From the NCBI GenBank assembly GCA_014859095.1, contig JACUUV010000005.1, forward strand, positions 1-64,000: a stretch of DNA of 64,000 bases, given 5' to 3'. Source of the DNA: Clostridia bacterium. Lineage in GTDB: Bacteria > Bacillota > Clostridia > Peptostreptococcales > Acidaminobacteraceae. The notes under the pieces are model-generated. The model did no database searches. It was not told the origin of the DNA and saw only the letters and a program-made list of their open reading frames with translations. Below are positions 44,580 to 52,716 of the stretch, piece after piece (the first letter of the stretch is position 1; every line of letters begins with the position of its first letter). Position numbers and translations under genes: made by a program.

Positions 44580-45794
44580 ATGAAATATTTAAACGATGCA
44601 TATGTCAATGAATTCAGTACTGAAATCCTAGCCATTGAAAAATTGGAAAACAATTTTGGAATAGTTCTCAACGAAACATATTTTTATCCAGAAGGAGGCG
44701 GTCAACCTGGAGATCGGGGTACTATTGATGCATTTGGTATAATAGATACCGTTGTCGCAGATGGAAGAATTCTTCATATCACCAATGATTCTATCGGAAT
44801 GGAAATAATTGGAAATAAAGTAAACTGCATTATCGACAGAAAAAGGCGATTTGCTTTGATGCAACAGCATACAGGACAACATATTCTATCATCATGTGCT
44901 GAGAAATTATTTGATGCCGCAACTGTCGGATTCCATATTGGCGAGGATTATGTGACCATTGATCTGGATAAAAAAATATCCGCAGTTGAAGTTGAAGCCC
45001 TTGAAATTTTGGCAAACGCTACTATCTGGGCCAACATTGAAGTTGTGGCACATTATCCGACTGAAGACGAACTCAAGGGACTTCCTCTTCGCAAGCAACC
45101 CAAAGTCACAAAAGACATTAGAGTCATCGAAATCAAGGGTTTCGATTTTTCTCCATGTGGCGGTACCCACACCAAGACTACTTCTGAAATCGGAATGTTA
45201 AAAATCAAAAGGGCTGAAAACTACAAATCCGGCGTCAGAATAGAATTTGTTTGTGGTCACTATGCACTCGAAGTATTTAAAAAGCAAAATCAAATCATTT
45301 CGGAATTGATGCAGGTTTACTCTGTACAAGAAAATGAAGTCGTAGATTTCGCAAAAAGCAATTTAAATCAAATCAAAACATTAAAAAAAGAAATTCTTCT
45401 TTTGGAAGAAGAACTTCTTGATCATTCAATAAATGCACTTCTCTCCAACTTTGAGGATTATGAGGGCATAAAAGTAGTGAAATTGTCAGAAGTCAACACT
45501 GGGATGAACAATTTGCGCAAAAAATGCGGTAAAATTTGCTCCAATCCGAATTACATTGTCATTGGTACAGCTTCAGATGCCCATAAAACACACATAGTCC
45601 TCAGTAAATCTCAGAATGTTCCGGTTGAAATCGATATGAACGGTCTCTTCAAATCCTACTTTGCACCATTAGGTTGTAAAGGTGGTGGAAATACGACCTC
45701 TTCTCAAGGAGGCTTTGATGGTCAACTCGATACAGATTCGATTGTGGAAGAAATTGAATCCTATATTGAAAAAATAATAGAAAATATCAGTTGA
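44580..45794 (+). CDS. alaX: Alanyl-tRNA editing protein AlaX-like, long form
   Basis: AlaX proteins are free-standing trans-editing enzymes that hydrolyse Ser-tRNA-Ala or Gly-tRNA-Ala. The 404 residues start with the tRNA-SAD front part (FYPEGGGQPGDRGTI, about 36-50), then the zinc/editing motifs HTGQHILSS (about 98-106) and CGGTHTKTTSEIG (about 196-208), followed by a helical linker and a DHHA1-like domain near the end (GCKGGGNTTSSQGGFDG), making it the long AlaX-L type. It lacks the alanyl-tRNA synthetase catalytic core. GGAGGT lies about ten bases before the ATG. Single plus-strand gene. Confidence 0.93.
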   Translation: MKYLNDAYVNEFSTEILAIEKLENNFGIVLNETYFYPEGGGQPGDRGTIDAFGIIDTVVADGRILHITNDSIGMEIIGNKVNCIIDRKRRFALMQQHTGQHILSSCAEKLFDAATVGFHIGEDYVTIDLDKKISAVEVEALEILANATIWANIEVVAHYPTEDELKGLPLRKQPKVTKDIRVIEIKGFDFSPCGGTHTKTTSEIGMLKIKRAENYKSGVRIEFVCGHYALEVFKKQNQIISELMQVYSVQENEVVDFAKSNLNQIKTLKKEILLLEEELLDHSINALLSNFEDYEGIKVVKLSEVNTGMNNLRKKCGKICSNPNYIVIGTASDAHKTHIVLSKSQNVPVEIDMNGLFKSYFAPLGCKGGGNTTSSQGGFDGQLDTDSIVEEIESYIEKIIENIS

Positions 45795-45795
45795 T

Positions 45796-46710
45796 TCAAA
45801 CTACTGATAGCACCCAATCCATAAAATCTTGATAAACTTCAGTACGATTGATTTCGTTTAGCATTTCATGGCGACCTTCCGGATATAATTTTACGGTCGT
45901 TATGAACCCGTTTTGTTTATAGATTTTCTCTGATTTGATAACGCCTTTGCCGTAATCGCCCACCGGATCCATATCTCCTGACATAAGCAGCATCGGAAGT
46001 TTCGATTTTTCATTTGAAACCACAGGATGATAAAAAATTCTGATTAGATTCTCAAAAAATTCATAGTAAAAACCACTCGTGTGAACATTGCCACAATAAG
46101 GATCCTCCATATACGCTTTTACTTTTTCATCGTCACGGGACAACCAATCAAAAGGTGTTTTGGGGGTTTTGACATTTTTATTGTAACTACCAAATGACAT
46201 TTTATCCAATAATTTTGAGCGATGTCTTGATCCAAGGATCTTGGATTCAATTCCAGCAATCAACTTTCCAAGGGTCAGAACGGATTTAGGTTGAAATCCC
46301 GTACCAGAGAGTATGACGGCATCAATCTGATAACTGTAATCCAACAAATAATCTCTGACCAGAAACGATCCCATACTATGGCCGAATAGCACGACAGGTA
46401 CATTTGGGTAATCCATTTTGGCAGATTCAAGAACTCTCCTTAAGTCCTCTTTCATTTTCATCCAGCCATTGTCCCCGATAATCCCTAAATTCGCGTGATT
46501 TCCAGCGGTAAGTCCATGCCCTCTATGGGAATGACCATAGACAAAGATGTCATTACGTACCAATGTTTCAGCGAAATCATCATATCTCTCAATGGTTTCT
46601 GCCATTCCATGTGCGATGACAACAATTGCCTTTGGGATAGAGTCCTTATACCATTTGTAGCCTTTGATTGTAAATTCACCAAATGAATCTTTCGAGAATG
46701 AATCGCGCAT
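45796..46710 (-). CDS. Alpha/beta hydrolase, monoglyceride lipase/lysophospholipase-like
   Basis: A serine hydrolase predicted to act on lysophospholipids or monoacylglycerols. The 304 residues show the oxyanion region VVIAHGMAETIERYDDFA (about 31-48), YGHSHRGHGLTAG, the nucleophile elbow FGHSMGSFLVRDY (about 109-121, catalytic Ser), the acid in LLMSGDMDPVGDYGKG (about 237-252) and the His in YPEGRHEMLNE (about 276-286). The start is ATG 46710 after GGAGG; four upstream codons are within the ribosome binding site. It is cytosolic (no signal peptide). It converges on alaX with one base between stops and is divergent from plsY, which fits lipid metabolism. Confidence 0.88.
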   Translation of the reverse strand: MRDSFSKDSFGEFTIKGYKWYKDSIPKAIVVIAHGMAETIERYDDFAETLVRNDIFVYGHSHRGHGLTAGNHANLGIIGDNGWMKMKEDLRRVLESAKMDYPNVPVVLFGHSMGSFLVRDYLLDYSYQIDAVILSGTGFQPKSVLTLGKLIAGIESKILGSRHRSKLLDKMSFGSYNKNVKTPKTPFDWLSRDDEKVKAYMEDPYCGNVHTSGFYYEFFENLIRIFYHPVVSNEKSKLPMLLMSGDMDPVGDYGKGVIKSEKIYKQNGFITTVKLYPEGRHEMLNEINRTEVYQDFMDWVLSVV

Positions 46711-46767
46711 GATTACCTCCAAATATTGAATTTTAATAATATTATTATAACACTTAAGTTTATTTAT

Positions 46768-46795
46768 TTTAACTGATTTCTTTTTATGCTAAAAT
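46768..46795 (+). promoter_or_regulatory. Extended -10 promoter of plsY
   Basis: TTTAAC (46768-46773), 16 bp, and TAAAAT (46790-46795) preceded by TGC (extended -10), 32 bp before the plsY start. Confidence 0.55.
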
Positions 46796-46827
46796 GATAA
46801 TGCGCATATAAAACGACGGAGGCATAC

Positions 46828-47427
46828 ATGAATTTTTTAGAATGGATTTTAATGATCATTATAGGCTATATAATTGGCAGCATCCCATTTTCATATCTCA
46901 TTCCAAAGTGGCTGGGGAGAATAGACATCAGACAACATGGTAGTGGCAACACTGGCACTACCAATGTCGTAAGGACTCTAGGACTAAGAATCGGAATTGT
47001 AGCCTTCTTAGGGGATTTTATTAAAGGCATCATTCCTACAGTCATCGGATTTGTACTGTTTTCAACCTTAGGTGGAATTGTTGGAGGAAGCTTTGCCATC
47101 TTAGGTCACTGCTATTCCATTTGGCTCAAATTCAAAGGCGGAAAAGGAATAGCTACTTCTGCAGGCGTCTTGGTCATCTTGATGCCACTCATTTTGATTA
47201 TACTCCTGACAATTCAGTTTATTATTATTTTCGCGACAAAAATCATGTCTCTTGCATCGATTTCAAGTGCGATACTCTTGCCTATACTCACAGCTCTTTT
47301 GTACAGTAACGATGAACTTCTATATTTTTCATTTTTCCTTGCAATCTTTGTGATCTTCAAGCACAAAGATAATATCAAACGATTGGTTAAAGGGGAGGAA
47401 AATAAACTTTCCATAAAGAAAAAGTAG
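46828..47427 (+). CDS. plsY: Glycerol-3-phosphate acyltransferase PlsY
   Basis: PlsY transfers the acyl group of acyl-phosphate to glycerol-3-phosphate, the first step of phospholipid synthesis in most Gram-positives. The 199 residues have five predicted membrane helices and the three family motifs: IGYIIGSIPFSYL (about 12-24), HGSGNTGTTNVVRTLG (about 38-53) and KFKGGKGIATSAGVL (about 104-118). A basic C-terminus (KGEENKLSIKKK) lies outside the membrane. GGAGGC precedes the ATG. The terminator hairpin overlaps the last codons. Confidence 0.95.
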   Translation: MNFLEWILMIIIGYIIGSIPFSYLIPKWLGRIDIRQHGSGNTGTTNVVRTLGLRIGIVAFLGDFIKGIIPTVIGFVLFSTLGGIVGGSFAILGHCYSIWLKFKGGKGIATSAGVLVILMPLILIILLTIQFIIIFATKIMSLASISSAILLPILTALLYSNDELLYFSFFLAIFVIFKHKDNIKRLVKGEENKLSIKKK

Positions 47428-47446
47428 GCTATTAGCCTACTTTTTC
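47419..47446. terminator. Bidirectional terminator between plsY and the YbjQ-like gene
   Basis: AAAAAGTAGGCT and AGCCTACTTTTT form a perfect 12 bp stem over three bases, giving T-runs on both strands. It serves convergent plsY and the YbjQ-like gene. Confidence 0.88.
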
Positions 47447-47450
47447 TGCT

Positions 47451-47771
47451 TTATTCAAGAACAACCGCGGTCCCCGAAGCGGTTACCATAAGCATGTTGT
47501 TGCCTTGACCCAATACTTCATAATCGATGTCAATGCCTACAACGGCATCAGCACCCATCGCCTTGGCGCGTTTTTCAAGTTCATTCAACGCGGCTTCTCT
47601 GGCTCCGATCAATTCACCTTCATATGAACCGGATCTGCCTCCAAAAAAATTGGTCAATCCTGCTGCAAAGTCTTTTACGAAATCCACTCCATTCACAACT
47701 TCTCCAAAAACAATGCCTTTGTATTCTGAAATTTTTCTGCCCTCGACAGAGGGTGTCGTAGTCAATATCAT
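47451..47771 (-). CDS. YbjQ/UPF0145 family protein
   Basis: The family (heavy-metal-binding domain, PF01906) forms pentamers of unknown function. The 106 residues cover the whole fold: [20 protein letters not shown] at the start, [20 protein letters not shown] in the middle, then [20 protein letters not shown] (about 68-87) and the ending [19 protein letters not shown] precedes the ATG. Single gene converging on plsY. Confidence 0.9.
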   Translation of the reverse strand: MILTTTPSVEGRKISEYKGIVFGEVVNGVDFVKDFAAGLTNFFGGRSGSYEGELIGAREAALNELEKRAKAMGADAVVGIDIDYEVLGQGNNMLMVTASGTAVVLE

Positions 47772-47874
47772 CCTTACCTCCTACCCTTTTCATCATTATA
47801 AAATTGATGTGTTAAAAAACAATTAAAAATATATGAAAATAAGACTAAATCTGTTAGAATAGGTATTGAGCCAT

Positions 47875-47971
47875 GGGGACAGATGGGTTCTGGTGTGCCT
47901 TCTGATCTTCAAAATCAGTACGGGGGGTTAAGAGCTTCCTGGGTGGGTTCGATTCCCACGTGTCCCCGCCA
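47875..47971 (+). tRNA. selC: tRNA-Sec (anticodon TCA)
   Basis: tRNA-Sec is charged with Ser, converted to Sec by SelA and delivered to UGA by SelB. Seen: acceptor GGGGACA (47875-47881) pairing with TGTCCCC (47961-47967), discriminator G and an encoded CCA (to 47971); anticodon stem CTGAT/ATCAG around loop CTTCAAA with anticodon TCA (47909-47911); a long variable arm (about 47919-47940) with several G-U pairs; and T arm GTGGG-TTCGATT-CCCAC. The about 94-base length plus UGA anticodon is diagnostic. selDAB lie 5-9 kb away on the opposite strand. Confidence 0.97.
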
Positions 47972-47985
47972 ATAAAACACATAAG

Positions 47986-48027
47986 AAATCCCGCAATCAT
48001 TAAATATGATCGCGGGATTTTTTTAAT
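47986..48027. terminator. Terminator of selC, bidirectional
   Basis: AAATCCCGCAATCAT and ATGATCGCGGGATTT (one bulge) form a long stem 15 bases after tRNA-Sec, with seven T on the plus strand. The minus strand has a weaker T-rich side (TTTCTTATG) for the SLH protein gene, whose stop lies inside. Confidence 0.8.
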
Positions 48028-49630
48028 AATTCAACATGATTTGATGCCATAAATCAAGAGTCGTTCCTTTATACGATGGGATAGTTCCCATACGCCAAAC
48101 AGAAATACCTCCAAGGCCAAAATATTTGGAGAGATCTATTTTAGCTTGAATACTTCGTTGATTCTCATACCAGACAATATTTCTCGTATTGTCAATCTCA
48201 TTTCTGAATATGATACTCGGACTATGATAACGGCTGGAATATTCTTTGATCGCACCTTCTTCGATTCTGGATAATAGTGCTCCATAAGAAGGATTAAATG
48301 GTGTTGAATTTATTATTTTTCCATCAACCACTTTCCATTGAGCAGTATCCATTGAAAGTTGAAGTAATACTTTTTTGGGTTGATCCACGCCAGTTACGGA
48401 ATCCAAAATGGAATCAATCGCATAATAGACTTCATCGATCGGTGTGAGTGGTGTTATCGTAAGACCAGAACTCATCTCAGATTCAGTAAGTCTTTTTGCG
48501 TAATAGTCATGAGCCATTAAAATGACCAGGTCTGAAACCTCACCGATATGTTTGAAGTCATATCCATCATAATAAGACAACCCATTTGGACGAGAAGGGT
48601 GAACCGCAGTAGCGATTTTAAAATCTCCAGGGTTCAATGCCTCTTTCAATTGATCAAGAAACTTGTTGAGATTCAATGCCGAGCTGTTACCTCTCAAGCT
48701 TTCGAAGTCTATCAATACTCCAGTAAAGAAAGATTGCTGACTAAGAACCTTTTGTATTTCTTCTATGGTCTTCTTCTGCAGTGAATCATTCTTTAAAATG
48801 TATTCCGATAAAGGAATACTTTTCTTAAGGTCGGAATCATAAATATTTTCTTCTTTTACAAATACCATCAGATATCTGGAAAGATTGTCATGTTCAGTTG
48901 CATTCAGCGCATCTTTGAAACCAATCGGAATTCTATATTCATTGTTGTTTGCGGAAGTTGTATTCAAAATGACACTGGATTTATCCGGAGAAAGTTCCAG
49001 TCTGCTCCAACCATGTGCAATTTCAGTGAGTTCGCTGGAATATTCAGCTTGACTGTAGGAATTGATGGCATAATAGCTTAATAAATGATCAAAGGAATCC
49101 CTTTGTTTGATATAAAGATTCTTTATCAAAACAGCAGCTTCTTCTTTTTTCAGCAAATCATTCGGTCTGAACAGCTTATTTTGATTTTCTGAAACAAGAC
49201 CAAAATCTAGAGCCATTTTAACGTACCCCTTGTCTACAGTCACATCTGTAAAAGGAACAGAAGAAAGTTTCATCTGGTCCGCTACGGTACCAAAATCCAA
49301 CAGTGAGATCATGAGCTTGAGTGCATCCAACCGAGTCAATTGCTTTGTTATGGATTTCTCTGTTGGAATATTTCCAATGAAGTCATTGGGAACTTTGTCA
49401 TCAATGGATACAAGCCAATTTATAAGGTCAGATTCTGTAACCGCATTTCCCAGTCCGAAAACATTGGAATTCACAAAAATTTTAGCCTCAACAAGTGTGC
49501 TAATGGTTGGATATGCCCAGTGATTTGAACTCACATCAGTATAATTAAGTGTATCGCCAAATGTCGGACTTACTATGAAACTTGTCAAAACAACAACAAT
49601 ACAAAAGCTTCTAATCCATTTTTTAATCAT
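48023..49630 (-). CDS. Secreted SLH-domain protein with GH18-like domain
   Basis: A predicted cell-wall-attached glycosidase or muralytic protein. The 535 residues start with a signal peptide (MIKKWIRSFCIVVVLTSFIV, cleaved near TFG), followed by two recognisable SLH repeats (HWAYPTISTLVEAKIF and LTRLDALKLMISLLDF to KEEAAVLIKNLY, about 28-170), and a GH18-type barrel resembling spore-coat/YaaH-like peptidoglycan hydrolases. Its catalytic strand reads TGVLIDFESLRG, keeping the Glu of DxxDxDxE, followed by LVILMAHDYYA (second motif) and the late NIVWYENQRSIQAKIDLSKY with GGISVWRMG. The start is ATG 49630 after GGAG. It follows the GerMN gene. Confidence 0.87.
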   Translation of the reverse strand: MIKKWIRSFCIVVVLTSFIVSPTFGDTLNYTDVSSNHWAYPTISTLVEAKIFVNSNVFGLGNAVTESDLINWLVSIDDKVPNDFIGNIPTEKSITKQLTRLDALKLMISLLDFGTVADQMKLSSVPFTDVTVDKGYVKMALDFGLVSENQNKLFRPNDLLKKEEAAVLIKNLYIKQRDSFDHLLSYYAINSYSQAEYSSELTEIAHGWSRLELSPDKSSVILNTTSANNNEYRIPIGFKDALNATEHDNLSRYLMVFVKEENIYDSDLKKSIPLSEYILKNDSLQKKTIEEIQKVLSQQSFFTGVLIDFESLRGNSSALNLNKFLDQLKEALNPGDFKIATAVHPSRPNGLSYYDGYDFKHIGEVSDLVILMAHDYYAKRLTESEMSSGLTITPLTPIDEVYYAIDSILDSVTGVDQPKKVLLQLSMDTAQWKVVDGKIINSTPFNPSYGALLSRIEEGAIKEYSSRYHSPSIIFRNEIDNTRNIVWYENQRSIQAKIDLSKYFGLGGISVWRMGTIPSYKGTTLDLWHQIMLNY

Positions 49631-49732
49631 AATAAACTCCAATCTTCTAGTTGCCATAGCTTAATTATATGCTTCAAAGCACGTTATGACCATAACAAAC
49701 AGATTACAATTGGATAATGGTTGTCGGTCAGA

Positions 49733-50593
49733 CTAATCATCCAGCTCCACTCTATAGGAGCCCTCTTCCATAATGACATGCCATTTGTCGTAAAGTTGGA
49801 TTTGAAAACCATCTCCCTCATAATCTTTAACAAATCTGATATATATATACCACTCATCTTCCATTCGTTTCGTAAAGTATGTTGTTCTAGAAAACCCCTT
49901 TGTCTCCTCCATAAACTCGTTGGCATACTTAATGAAACCGGAATAATCCGTATTTGATTTTGTGTTTTCTGACAACAAAAAATAGGATAAATCATATCGA
50001 CCTGAATTCATGTAATCAACGAAATCAATTGCGGCATCTGCCGCAGTCCGATCCTTGGCATAAATCAGGCTCTCATCACGTGTCAAAGGTTTTGAGAGAC
50101 TTTGTCCCAGAATCGGGTTGCTGATAGGATTGCCTTCCAACATGATTTGTACTCTTAGAACTCTTTTTAGTTCAGTAAGACTGTTGACCATTGACCATAT
50201 ATACAAACGAATGGATTCATCCTTCCATATTTCAGTCTCAGTGAAACTGGATGAAAAATTGATATAACATGTATTATTTACATTTTCAACGGAAATGAGT
50301 TCTACATCTTTATCAAACAAAGTCTTGTAACTGGAATTATTCGAACCGTCAATCAATGCTTCCACAATCGCTTGTTCATATTTCCCATCAACAACCTCAA
50401 TCTGTTGTGTCTCATATCTCAATGCTTTATCATAGACATAATATAGTCTGCTGGTGATTTTTATAGAACCTTGAGTAGGAGATATAAATGTTTCATCCGA
50501 TAAGACAGAATAGGGCTTGTTCAAATTAAAAACAAATAAAACCATTATCATGACTATAGCGAGAAATATAAAGATTTTAATTGGAATTTTCAT
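49733..50593 (-). CDS. GerMN domain protein, membrane anchored
   Basis: GerMN domains occur in spore germination and sporulation lipoproteins (GerM type) and in envelope proteins linked to histidine kinases. The 286 residues begin with one membrane helix (about 5-24), then the GerMN domain (about 70-160) with EAIVEALIDGSNN-like AIVEALIDGSNNSSYKTLF and VNNTCYINFSSSFTE and WSMVNSLTELKRVLRVQIML. The C-terminal part (about 185-286) resembles an NTF2-like fold. There is no lipobox. It lies 10 bp after the sensor kinase, so it likely modulates that kinase, as YycH-type accessory proteins do for WalK (inference). Confidence 0.85.
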   Translation of the reverse strand: MKIPIKIFIFLAIVMIMVLFVFNLNKPYSVLSDETFISPTQGSIKITSRLYYVYDKALRYETQQIEVVDGKYEQAIVEALIDGSNNSSYKTLFDKDVELISVENVNNTCYINFSSSFTETEIWKDESIRLYIWSMVNSLTELKRVLRVQIMLEGNPISNPILGQSLSKPLTRDESLIYAKDRTAADAAIDFVDYMNSGRYDLSYFLLSENTKSNTDYSGFIKYANEFMEETKGFSRTTYFTKRMEDEWYIYIRFVKDYEGDGFQIQLYDKWHVIMEEGSYRVELDD

Positions 50594-50602
50594 GTTGTTT
50601 CC

Positions 50603-52036
50603 CTACTTTCTCGGTAAGCTGATGGACACGGTCGTTCCTTCTCCCACATTGCTGGACACTTCTATTCGCCCTTGATGCAACAAGACAATTTGTTGTGAAA
50701 TTGCAAGCCCTAGACCGGTACCACCTGTCTTACGAGCACGGGCCTCATCCACTCTGTAAAAACGGTCAAAGATAAAAGGAAGATCCCTTTCTGGTATGCC
50801 GATGCCATTATCTATGATATTGATTAGAATTTGTTCCTTTTGTTCAATCAATTCTATACAAACCTTTCCATTTTCAGGCGTATACTTGACTGCATTTCCT
50901 ATGATGTTCAGTAGACATTGTTGAATTTTCTCCTGATCCAGCTGAATCTGTATTTTACTGTTGGCGATCATTGCTACAGTGATATTTTTTGTATCCGCAA
51001 TCGGTTTGATAGTCTTGATGACCCACTCCAGCAAATAGTTGACGTAAGTCATGTTGTAGTTGAGATCCAAATCATCCTTTTCAACGCGGACAAGATAAAG
51101 TAAACTGTCAATGATCTTGTTCAATCGATCGATTTCAGAATTGATATCCTCCATGAATTCACGATAAACAGCCTCATCCCATGATGGCGATGAAAGCAAA
51201 GTATCCGACACGATTTTCATTGAAGTCATAGGAGTTCTTAGTTCATGGGAGACATTGGAAACAAACTTTTTCCTGCGCTCGTCCACTTGGGATAGCTTGG
51301 TAGTCATCATATTGAACGCGTCACCCAACTCACCGATTTCATCTTTACTGGAAATATCCACTTTGGTGTCATATTTCCCAAGTGTGATATGTTGTACGGA
51401 ATCCGTTAGCTTCTCTATGGGTTTTGATATTATTTGTGCAAATAGAATGCTGATGAAAATTGAAACTGCAACTGCGGCAGTAAAAATCAAAAGCAGTTTA
51501 TCAATGATTTCTCCGACATCTGAGAAAATGTAGTCTGCTGATGAAGTAATGAATGAAGTCCCTACAATTTCATTATGTTCGATGATTGGAACCGCGGCAT
51601 AGAATACGTATTTTGAATCATGAACATATATATTGGCACTATCAAATCCCAAAAGGGCATCATCAATTTCTTCAGTACTGACCTTTTGATCATTCAATAA
51701 ATCGTATGAATCCAAAAGCACTTTGGTCTGAGTATCAAGAACAATGATTCTGGAATTGTACTCAAAACTATGTTGTTTTATGATATCTTCCACATAACGG
51801 TAAGTATACTCATTGTCAACATTGCCAATAAAAGGGGCAATTTGATTGGCAACCTGGGTATTTTGAGAAAGAAGATTGTTTTCTGCCTCATCAATATTGC
51901 TTTTGGTCAGATAGTCTTCGACAAAAATAATTGTCAGAATCATAACAAAGGTTATCAATATTAAATAGGTGGAAACAAGTTTCCACCTAATACTTTTAAA
52001 GAACTCTTTTCTTTTTGTTTTTAAAATAGTACCCAA
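50603..52036 (-). CDS. Sensor histidine kinase (WalK/ResE-like)
   Basis: Membrane sensor kinase of the adjacent response regulator. The 477 residues have TM1 (about 20-40), an extracytoplasmic sensor loop of about 130 residues, TM2 (about 175-197), HAMP (about 198-250, PIEKLTDSVQHITLGKY), the H-box VSNVSHELRTPMTSMKI (phosphorylated His, about 264), then N-box IGNAVKYTPENGK, G1 DNGIGIPERDLPFIFDRFYR and GGTGLGLAISQQI. A cytosolic PAS domain, present in WalK, is missing. It has a TTG start and overlaps the regulator gene by 41 bp; the start is uncertain but no ATG exists nearby. Confidence 0.92.
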   Translation of the reverse strand: MGTILKTKRKEFFKSIRWKLVSTYLILITFVMILTIIFVEDYLTKSNIDEAENNLLSQNTQVANQIAPFIGNVDNEYTYRYVEDIIKQHSFEYNSRIIVLDTQTKVLLDSYDLLNDQKVSTEEIDDALLGFDSANIYVHDSKYVFYAAVPIIEHNEIVGTSFITSSADYIFSDVGEIIDKLLLIFTAAVAVSIFISILFAQIISKPIEKLTDSVQHITLGKYDTKVDISSKDEIGELGDAFNMMTTKLSQVDERRKKFVSNVSHELRTPMTSMKIVSDTLLSSPSWDEAVYREFMEDINSEIDRLNKIIDSLLYLVRVEKDDLDLNYNMTYVNYLLEWVIKTIKPIADTKNITVAMIANSKIQIQLDQEKIQQCLLNIIGNAVKYTPENGKVCIELIEQKEQILINIIDNGIGIPERDLPFIFDRFYRVDEARARKTGGTGLGLAISQQIVLLHQGRIEVSSNVGEGTTVSISLPRK

Positions 52037-52700
52037 CTCCCCATTTAGTTAAAATATAATCCGGTTGAGAAGAATTGCTTTCTATTTTTTCTCTCAATCT
52101 TCTGATGTGAACATCCACTGTTCTTACATCACCAAAATACTCATAGCCCCAAATAGTTTCAAGAAGTTCTTCTCTGGAATAGACCCTTTCCTCATTCATA
52201 ATCAAAAGAAGCAATAAATCGAATTCTTTGGCAGTCAAGTTGACTTGTGTCCCGTTGATTGTAACTTTTCTTCCCAAAGTATTGATATTGAAATCCCCAA
52301 GATTGATCAGATTTGAAGCAGTCTGCTGATCGCTGACTTGAACTCGTCTGAGTATTGCTTTTATTCGTGCTTTAAGCTCAAGCATATTGAAAGGTTTTGT
52401 GATGTAGTCGTCAGCTCCATATTCAAGCCCCAAAACTTTGCTCGAATCATCATCTTTGGCTGTCAGCATCAAGATAGGCACCATTGATTTTTCTCTTACT
52501 TTTTTACACACTTCAAGTCCATCCATTCCAGGCAACATCAAATCCAAAATGACAGCATCATATGTGTTTTGCAGAATCTTGTCATAAGCTTCTTTACCAT
52601 CAACAGCTGTTTCAACTTCATAGCCTTCCTGTTCCAAACTGAATCTTAAACCTTTTAGTAAAATCGGTTCGTCATCGACAACTAAAATTTTCTCAGACAT
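51996..52700 (-). CDS. OmpR/PhoB family response regulator (WalR-like)
   Basis: DNA-binding partner of the histidine kinase. The 234 residues have a receiver domain with the acidic pair in LVVDDEP (about 5-11), the phosphorylated Asp in AVILDLMLPGMDGLEV (about 50-65), and Thr/Lys switch residues LMLTAKDD and YITKPFN. The C-terminal winged helix carries VNLTAKEFDLLLLLIMNEER, RVYSREELLETIWGYEY and RTVDVHIRRLREKIE. This last stretch and the kinase resemble WalRK. GGAGTG precedes the ATG. It starts 16 bp after selB. Confidence 0.94.
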   Translation of the reverse strand: MSEKILVVDDEPILLKGLRFSLEQEGYEVETAVDGKEAYDKILQNTYDAVILDLMLPGMDGLEVCKKVREKSMVPILMLTAKDDDSSKVLGLEYGADDYITKPFNMLELKARIKAILRRVQVSDQQTASNLINLGDFNINTLGRKVTINGTQVNLTAKEFDLLLLLIMNEERVYSREELLETIWGYEYFGDVRTVDVHIRRLREKIESNSSQPDYILTKWGVGYYFKNKKKRVL

Positions 52701-52716
52701 GGTTTCACTCCAATCA

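Noticed and set aside
47875..47971. tRNA-Sec as an integration site for a mobile island
   Set aside because: There is no integrase, no direct repeat of the tRNA 3' end and no atypical cargo nearby; the neighbours are chromosomal genes.
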